A stretch of DNA of 47,278 nt. Origin: Emmonsiellopsis sp. PD_33. Taxonomy: Eukaryota; Ascomycota; Eurotiomycetes; Onygenales; Ajellomycetaceae. Shown here in pieces: positions 40,266 through 47,278 of this stretch. The stretch lies in NCBI GenBank assembly GCA_032988165.1, contig JANTQF010000274.1:1-47278 (forward strand), in the 5' to 3' direction. Position 1 is the stretch's first letter. Each line of letters opens with the position of its first letter. The notes beneath the pieces are model-generated. The model had not been told where the DNA came from. It saw nothing but the letters and a program-made list of their open reading frames with translations, and searched no databases. Both the position numbers and the translations under genes were made by a program.

Positions 40266-43165
40266 TTATTCACGCCCCATATGCTCGCCCTCTTCCTTCT
40301 CCTTCCCCTCCTCCTCCCACCCCGCATCCTCAAACGCAGCCAGCATCTCCCGCTCCAGCGCATCCTCGTCCTCATCCGGATCCACATCGTTGAACTCAGT
40401 CGTATCAGACTCGTCATCCGGTTCATCCATGCCTACCACATCATCATCACCGCCATCATCCCCGCCCATCTCATCCTTCATACTATTGGCATCAACCGGT
40501 GGCTGTTGCTGTTGCTGCTGCAGCGGCGCCTCCGAAGGCCCCCGGGACCGAATAGTCGCGACATTCTTCAGCCCCGTATTCCGCTCATGCGAGAGTTTGA
40601 TTTTCCGCGCCAGACGGGATCCAGAAGCAGTTGGCGGCGCCGTTCCCGACACATCTTCCGAGGCGCTAGACTCCCCACCGCTCTCTTCGCCACCACTCTC
40701 TGTGCCTCGTTTTCGCTTCTTGCTGGGCGTAACTTGGGCTGCATCAGACATGCCGAATGAGAACTCACTATCACTCTCGCTATCCTCATTATCACTTCCC
40801 AGAAACGCCTTGAGCTCATCGTGTACGGCGGCCTGCTGCTCGGCGTCATAGCCGATGGGAGAGTGTTCGGTGAGACCGGCAGACTCGAGGATCTCCTCGT
40901 TTAGGTTGTCGGTTTGGATTCGTAGTTTTGAGGCGTCGCTGTCATTAGACTCGCTTTCGGAGGTGAGGTCTTCTTCTTCGGACGAGGAGAGCATAGATGA
41001 ATCTAGACTTCCATTGGATGCCCGTGAGCCGCCAGGCGAGTTCTCTCCGGGTTTGATTGGCTCCCCTCTATCCTCCGGGTGGACTGGGACCAGGTATGGC
41101 TCTTCATCCAGCCGTCTCCAATGTGTCATCGAGTCAAGTAACCATTGTACAGTTACGATCTTAACGTTCGGATAGCGCGTGGCCTCTCGAACTTTAGCGG
41201 TGCGGTTTCTACCAGCCACGAGGTGCGTGGTTCTGGTACTGATCTTGTGGGAGATGGTTGCGCCAAAACTCTTAGCCCATAGGGAGATATCAGCATTCTG
41301 CGTATCGGTTCCGAGGGGAAGTACCCCCGAAAATACTAAAACCACAGATTCAAGTACAGATCGTTTGATCTGTGGCATGATGACTTTAATATCAGGCACA
41401 ATACGGAGATCTACCCCCTTGTCTCTGGCTGGTACACGTTCTCCTCTCAAAGCTGACACTCTACCACCAAGTGATTGTGTTCGTTTCCGATCATATTCGT
41501 CGAAAAAGGTCTGATGTACATTCCGGAGCCGTTCTTGTAGTTGGTAGAGCTCAGTATCATTGTCCTCCAGTAAGTGATGGCGGTGCCTAGACGAGTCATG
41601 AGAATCATCACTTGAAAGGTCCCCATTCTCCGCAGCCATCAAGTCAGCCGCATCGTCCTCAGCATCGAGTTGTTTTTGCTTCTGAAGTAGCGGTCGCTCT
41701 TCGACTTGATGAGCAATGGCTTCTTCCTGTTCGCTAGCCTGTTCTTGAAGCAACACAGGATTATCGCCACCTCCCATCGTTACCAGCTGTTCCAAGGCCG
41801 ATATTTCCGTGTCGGGTTTGTCATCGACCGACATGGACCCATTAACAACTGGTTTTGCTGCCTCGGATGCGGCGGCTTCCAATTCCTTCTTCGCCTTAGC
41901 CGCCGCTTTTGGAAGGGCTTTAAGCTCCTGTTTCTTCGGGAGGAAGCTAGAGTTGATATCGCCAATGCCAACGAAGAAATCGTACGGCGATACCTTGATC
42001 AAGTTGTCCGTCCACTTCCAGACATCCCCCCTATCATCAATAATGACAACCATTTTCGTATCAACGGGGAAAAGGCGCTGAAGGTTCTTCGCAGTCAAAC
42101 TTCCACTCTCATCCCGGCTGAGAATCCTATCACCAAAAATCTTGCGGTCTGGGTCCACGATGTTGGCGATATTCTGGGCATACGCCCTCGTCCCCATTGT
42201 GTAGATGTGCAGCTCGTATAAAGTCGAAATTTCCTTCAAGAACTCTTCTAACCCTGGTCGTAGCTTAATATAGTACCAGCAACCCTTCATGCCAGGCCCG
42301 TCGTCCACAAGCTGGAAAGCCCGTACATCCTTGACCGCTTCATGGTTGGGGTTATCTTTGTCCTGCTGCCACTCTGCCACTGTAGGATCGACCGTCGCGT
42401 GAATAATAGTCTGATCCAAGTCAACGACAAGGGATAATCTTCTCGACGCAAGGAGTCGCCGTTTCGCATCCTCCTCCACTCGCGTAGCTTCGCTCTGACT
42501 CACTGTCAGCGACGAGTTATCATGTACCATACGGATAGGAGCGCGCGATGAGTCGAGGAATTCGGTATTATAGTTGAGCCTGTAGTTGCGCGACAAAAAG
42601 TCAGCACTAAATCCGCTGTATGGAAGATACGCACGGGACCGCGAGGTATTCTTACTCTGTCATGTCCTTCCCACAGGTAGCGCACATGCCTCCAAACTGA
42701 ACTTCGTGAGCACATGGCTCATCGATCTCAGCAACATCCACCCTATACAAAACACAAATCAGCCTTCAAATCCATCAAAGAGTTCAAGAAACCAAGCGCA
42801 ACCCAAAAGGCTACCAATAGAATAGCATAGCAAATCCAACCTCGCGCATCCCCATCTCCGACAAGAAAAGCATAGTAAAAAAAAAAGGAAAGAGAAGAAA
42901 GGAAAAGAAAAACTCACGGCGCCTCAATAACATCACCCACTTTAATCCTCCAATTCAACAAATCCCCATCAACCGCCGACTCAAACCTAGTCGGAAACCT
43001 CCTCAGCACATCCTTCTTATTCCCCAGCCCATCCCCCTCCGTCACCGTAGTCTGATAGTAGTACGCAAAGATGGCGTCGCCCTGCTTGACGGGATCGCTA
43101 GGGCGCTTGAGCAGCTCGGTGACGGTGATCGGGTAGTGGAGGCTGGCGGACAATTTCAGGAGCAT
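40266..43165 (-). CDS. fcp1: RNA polymerase II CTD phosphatase FCP1
   Basis: Three minus-strand exons, 42918-43165, 42656-42742 and 40266-42579, encode 882 aa. The N-terminal biotinyl-lipoyl-like region has INWRIK-like LLNWRIKVGDVIEAP, then a zinc-binding-like segment CAHEVQFGGMCATCGKDM encoded by exon 2. The FCP1/HAD phosphatase domain follows, with DLDQT at 165-169 (first Asp the nucleophile) and IIDDRGDVW later. A BRCT domain (about 520-610) contains VFSGVLPLG and TTHLVAGRNRT. The C-terminus (about 640-882) is acidic and Ser/Glu/Asp-rich, as in yeast FCP1 where it binds TFIIF. FCP1 removes phosphate from Ser2/Ser5 of the polymerase II tail in the nucleus, recycling the enzyme. Start: ATG at 43165 (MLLKLSASL) matches homologues; an in-frame ATG at 43369 would add 68 Pro/Thr-rich residues. 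Confidence 0.95.
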
Positions 43166-44289
43166 TCCTTCTTTGTGTGTTTTTCGCGGGGATACTGGAC
43201 TCGTGGGGGTAGGTAGGTAGGGGGGAGGGTATGTTATATATCGATCATGCGGCCATAATCGGGGCTGGGTGGGTTGTGGTTTTTTTCTTGTCGTCGATGG
43301 AGCGGAAGGGAATGGGAGATATGCGCGGATAGCTAGGCTGGTATGCGGGGCTTGGGTATGGGTAGACAACAGGGCAAGCTTCCAATTGATGGTCCGTTTG
43401 GCTTAGGTTTTGCGCGTGAGGACGGCGTATTTATACTTGGTTGCAGCTGAAAGGCGCGGGGAGCTACGCAGAGCAATGCGGGTTTGGAAGGTGACAGGGC
43501 CAAGGTGAATTGGAGCAGTGACTCGGACAGGGGCGGGAGAGGTGCGCGCAGAGTTGGTTGTGCCGGTGATCTGGGGGGAGATGCCGATGGCGTGTGGTTG
43601 TGGGTGTGGGTGTGGTTGTTGTGGTGGATGTTGTGGTGAATGCGGCGGTGGTGGACCATGGACGGGGGAGTGGCGGAGAGTTCGCGGCTGGCTTGGTGTG
43701 GTTGGTGCACGGACGGCTCCACGCTAGCTGGCTGGTCTGCCGTCATCGTTCAGGGAACACCCGCCATGTGTTGAGATATGTCTTTTTTCTACTATGCTTG
43801 ACGGATCTTACACGCGTCAAATATCCTGGCATTAGTCTGGTCTGTTTGCTTCTCGCTGGTATGCACCGTACACCGGCGCATTCCTGCAGAATCTACACGA
43901 ACCACGCCCATACACACTAAGCCAAACTACTACACCCCAGAAGCTAGTCAAGTGAGCAAGTAGATATATCCCCTGATATTCTAGCGGTCACGCCGCTACT
44001 ACTACAATCAAATTATAGATAGAGTCACATAGGTGTATGTAGGTCGCTTCTGCCGCTTAGCTACACATGGCACATGTGAAGTTGCCCGGATGAGATCTCG
44101 CCCTAGTCCATTCAACCGCGGTGTTGCGCAAAGGGAAAAAAATAGGAAAGACAATCGTTGGAAAAACGGCCAGGATAAAAAAAAAGGGAACAAAAACAAA
44201 CAAGACAGTACACCACACGGGATTTCGCACAAATCCTATTCCACCTCCACTAGCTCCCTGCCGCCAGATTTAACCTTCTTAGCAGAAGC
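43166..44289. other. Intergenic region between fcp1 promoter and pep2 3' end
   Basis: About 1.1 kb. It holds the fcp1 promoter and leader (GT-rich repeats such as GGTTGTGGGTGTGGGTGTGG near 43595-43620) and the pep2 3' untranslated sequence. Open frames around 43333-43746 are products of TGG/GTG repeats. No gene seen. Confidence 0.5.
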
Positions 44290-45689
44290 TTACTTGCTCT
44301 TCGCCAGACCCACGCTGTTGCTGCCCAGGTCGTACACGCTATACCACTGTCTCAAGAACGAATCACCCAGAATGGCAAGCGGTCCAACTGGCTCAGGGAA
44401 GTCCATTCCCATAAAGCTACTGATGCACGAGCCCTGGACCTCCAGGATGTAGTCGTAAGGCCCGATGGTGAAGTTGTGCCCAGTCAGAGTGAAGGTGAGA
44501 TCGGGGAGACCATCACGCTTTTCGCAGTCGATGGTGTACTGGCCGTTGAACGACTTCTTGGCACCGATTTCCTTGTTGCTACAGGAAATAGAGTATTAGC
44601 ACATATTCGCAAAACATAATAGGCAACAGCGATTTCAACTTACAGAAGCTCAGCAAGAGTGGAGGGCAGGGCAATCAGAGAGGTACCGGTGTCGAGGATA
44701 ACGCCGGTGTTGTCAAGCTGAGCGCGCTCCTTGCCAAAGGTGATGGCATCGAGATCAACCTCCCAGTAAGCCTTGCGGCGAAGGGGAATCTTGACGAGCT
44801 CTCCGGTGTAGTGGTCCTTGTTGATGCCACCAAAGACAGCCTCGGAATCATCACCGTTCTTGTTGGTATCGCCCAGGTAGAAACTGAACACGGGCTCATC
44901 AAGAAGCTTCTGGTTGATCATCTGGTAGAATGGGGGCACGATCTTGTTGACCGAGATGGCGTCATAGCCCAGGCCAAGAATACCATCAAAGCGGCCAAAG
45001 GCAAACGCAAGACCAGGCTCACTGGTAGCCTCAGCAAAGTCCTGCTTCTCTACGGTCAGGTCACCAATGCGGAGGGTATCCTGCGAAACGAAACCGGAAA
45101 GACTGCCGGAGCCGTAACGGATGGCAAACTCGGAACCGTTCTTGTGGTAGGTAGACGACGCAGAGGAGTCGTACTTGCTATGAAGGTAGCAAGCGATGGA
45201 GCCACACTCGGACGACGGGACCCAGAGGTTGGAGCTGCCGGTATCGAGAACGACCTTGAATGTCTGAGGGGGGGTGCCGATGGCGATTTCAGAGAAGTCT
45301 GGGCGATAATTAGCCGGGGGTCATTGAGAGAAGCGACGGATGCAGAGGGGTAGATGGATACGTACACTGGGCGTTGAGGAAGTTGTCTACCAGAACGCTA
45401 TGGCCTGATGAAGTGTGGGCTGATTCCTTGAACATTTCATCCATGTGTTGGGACGGGCGGATGCCCATGTACTTTTGGCCCAGGGCCTTGACGTGGGTGT
45501 CGATGTTGACATTCTCCTGCATGGTCATCGAATCAGTATCATCCTCATCCATCCAAGTGAAAACACGACTATGACACGGCTACTTACCAGCTGCTCCGAC
45601 AACGGGACCTTGTTGAGCTTGAGCTTGTGCACCTTTGCATCCGACGAGCCCAGCAGGGTGGTCGCTGCAAGCAGCAGAGAGTACTTCAT
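44290..45689 (-). CDS. pep2: Vacuolar aspartic protease (proteinase A, Pep2/PepE type)
   Basis: Four minus-strand exons, 45588-45689, 45366-45516, 44644-45298 and 44290-44578, encode 398 aa. A signal peptide MKYSLLLAATTLLGSSDA (about 1-18) is followed by a basic propeptide (HKLKLNKVPL and LGQKYMGIRPSQHMDEMF). The pepsin fold has both catalytic motifs: VVLDTGSSNLWVP with D103 and VILDTGTSLIALPS with D287. The flap is IRYGSGSLSGF and a disulphide loop is seen in SSECGSIACYLHS. Another Cys pair flanks an NFT glycosylation site near the end, and the chain terminates GLAKSK. Proteinase A is delivered to the vacuole as a zymogen and activates other hydrolases. The second donor is GTACGT (exon ends CAG T), because the adjacent GTGTAC donor would break the frame. 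It diverges from a small gene at 46235. Confidence 0.97.
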
Positions 45690-46234
45690 GATGCCGAGAT
45701 TGTGACGCAATCCGGCAGTGGAGAGACGCGAAGGAGACGCTCAGGTATCTCGAAAGGAAAAGGACGGCAAGGACAGAGACAGCAGACAAAGAAGGACGAA
45801 GCTGGGGGGGGAGATGGGGATGGCGATGGGATCGGATGGGATGGGATGGGATGGAGAGGAGGAGAGATGACGAGAGGTTGGGGTTGGGGCAGGCAGGCGA
45901 CGATTGATGAGGTAATGCCGGGGCTGGCTGGCTGGGCGACAGGCTGAGGTCACTCCAGCGCAGGCCGGCAGTGTGGAGGTACCTGCCCATGTCTTGGCAG
46001 CGTCACAGCTTAGCTGCCCATCCAGGGGCGACATCCAAACACACCCGAGCCATGGCTGGGATACGGAATGGCATATTCACCATGTCGCACTTCATACTTA
46101 TACCACACAGCAGCCCTTCTTCCCCAACTGGCATTGCTTATCTTCTAGCTACTGATCATCGAATCAATCCCCAATTCTCCCTATCCCATCCCATACATAC
46201 TAGTACAAGTACCATTTAACCCCCCACCATCACC
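45690..46234. promoter_or_regulatory. Divergent promoter of pep2 and the 72-aa gene
   Basis: A 545-bp interval between the two start codons. It contains GGGAT repeats (about 45824-45853), probably in the pep2 leader. A CT-rich stretch with CCCTATCCCATCCCATACATACT lies just before the downstream gene. Promoter role is inferred from the layout. Confidence 0.5.
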
Positions 46235-46648
46235 ATGAACAACATCCCCGGAATCCCAGCTGGCAAACCACCCGCCCCTCCCGGTGGCGAGGACATTGTT
46301 GATAAGGGTTAGCAGAAGCCGCTTTCTCAGCACGAAAACGATCCCCAACAACCAAAACTAACCCCATTTATTCCCCCCCCGACTTGAAACCACCAGGTCT
46401 CAAAAAGGTCGAGCAAAAGCTCACAAAGGGCAAAGGTGATCCGAACAAGACCGCGGGGTTGAGAGAGAAGGCAACGGATAAAGCTAGGGAGGCCGTGGAG
46501 AAGGCCACTGGGTGGGTTTATTTCTTCTCTTCTCTTTTTTTTTTTTTTTTTTTTTTTCAGGGGGGGTTTTGGGGGACAAGGAGTAAATCTAATATGGGCT
46601 ATTTGGAATGGATGTAGGAAGAAAATCCCCGAGAAGTTCTCTCGCTAG
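46235..46648 (+). CDS. Small charged protein of unknown function (spliced, 72 aa)
   Basis: Three exons, 46235-46307, 46397-46511 and 46618-46648, join in frame to 72 codons plus TAG. The N-terminus MNNIPGIPAGKPPAPPGGED is Pro/Gly-rich. The remainder is very rich in Lys and Glu (GLKKVEQKLTKGKGDPNK, then REKATDKAREAVEKATG) and would form an amphipathic helix. The end is KKIPEKFSR. The second intron has a long T run before its acceptor. I know of similar short unnamed fungal proteins but no function. It has no signal peptide or membrane segment. A frame starting inside the first intron (46384) is a read-through artefact. Moderate confidence comes from frame closure over two introns and strong lysine-glutamate bias. 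Confidence 0.7.
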
Positions 46649-47278
46649 CCGCCTCCCCACCCCCGTTCACGGGAGGGGGTTATATTCGATTAATTGCATA
46701 GGGGCGGGTAACGGAGTTATAAGGAGGGGGAGATATGGGAAGTGTGTTAAAAGCATTTCTTGACAGGATAAAACGGCGTAAATCTTTCGGGCCATGGGTA
46801 TTATTATATAGCATACATAAAAGTAACGCCTTTTTTCAATATTATGGTCCAACGCGTAAGTGCGCGTTATTCGTTATTGGAACATTGGGAGCATGACAAA
46901 TATGGAGAGAGAAGAATAGGGGGTATAAATATTCGCCACAAGGCTCTTCCAAAGAGGGACCTCGTCATGACTGCAGGTGTGCTGCCGGAGGGGTTAAGGG
47001 GGAAATATTTGGGGAAAATAGGAAAGTGAAAACGCCAATATGCAGGGACAGACAAATAAAATATAAGGAAGGAAGGGAAAATAGCCAACCCAGTGTTCAT
47101 ATACGCCCCTTACAGAAACCAAAACGCCCAACATTCAAATCATAATCATTTTGCTAAAGCCACAATCATGTTCTACATATGTGGTCTCAGGGGTAAAAAA
47201 TATATATATATATCATTCATTCAACGCTTAAGTTCACATTCGTAACAGGTACATAAAAAATGCTATCTACTACTTCAG
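46649..47278. other. Right-edge non-coding sequence
   Basis: No gene can be supported in the last 630 bp. It is moderately AT-rich with a TATATATATATAT run at about 47202-47212. It may hold the 3' untranslated region of the 72-aa gene and the end of a gene outside the window. Confidence 0.45.

Noticed and set aside
40191..40760. Plus-strand frames opposite the fcp1 C-terminus
   Set aside because: Antisense to the Asp/Glu-rich acidic region of fcp1, whose codons give long open antisense frames.
42580..42596. ATG at 42596 as the start of FCP1
   Set aside because: It lies in the last intron. The acceptor at 42580-42581 and the upstream exons with the conserved N-terminus show that the gene starts at 43165.
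1..47278. tRNA or rRNA genes
   Set aside because: I looked by eye for cloverleaf B-box sequence (GGTTCRANNC) with a matching A-box and found no convincing gene. A tRNAscan-SE run would settle it.

Overview
This is a nuclear segment from a filamentous ascomycete fungus, most likely of the order Eurotiales (Aspergillus/Penicillium type). The evidence is short GT-AG introns of about 50-80 bp, several with a CTAAC/CTGAC-like branch site, and housekeeping proteins whose length and sequence match that group. No bacterial-type operons, tRNAs, rRNAs or CRISPR arrays were recognised.

The window has two halves. The left half (1-22.9 kb) is accessory and gene-poor. It opens with about 220 bp of nearly pure G-rich DNA. 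It then holds one small spliced gene for an Arg/Glu/Asp-rich protein (3924-4476) and a spliced class I SAM-dependent methyltransferase (6775-7681, minus). From 9546 to 20889 lies an 11.3 kb, very AT-rich block. This block resolves completely into two copies of one Ty1/copia-type LTR retrotransposon: a plus-strand copy with a minus-strand copy of the same family inserted into its reverse transcriptase. Both insertions have 5-bp target duplications, and a copia-style half-tRNA primer-binding site is visible. Both copies are destroyed by transition mutations that look like repeat-induced point mutation (RIP).

The right half (22.9-46.7 kb) is a dense block of conserved genes. In order these are eIF3e (int6, minus), mitochondrial ribosomal protein mL49 (img2, plus), the SWI/SNF subunit SWI1 with an ARID domain (minus), proteasome ATPase Rpt3 (minus), a decayed fungal transcription factor (minus), a PfkB/ketohexokinase-like sugar kinase (plus), the RNA polymerase II CTD phosphatase FCP1 (minus), the vacuolar aspartic protease Pep2/PepE (minus) and a small 72-aa charged protein (plus). 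Between img2 and swi1 sits a 594-bp MITE with very long terminal inverted repeats and a 10-bp target duplication, as expected for a Mutator-like element.

Functionally the right half is a set of independent housekeeping genes: translation initiation, mitochondrial translation, chromatin remodelling, protein degradation by proteasome and vacuole, and the transcription cycle. They share intergenic promoters (int6/img2 and pep2/small gene are divergent pairs) rather than a pathway. Exon boundaries were derived by hand from reading frame, splice consensus and protein family knowledge. Exons and totals were checked for frame closure. I found no previously undescribed defence or biosynthetic system. 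The most notable structures are the antisense nested retroelement, the long-TIR MITE and the small spliced gene at 3.9 kb.
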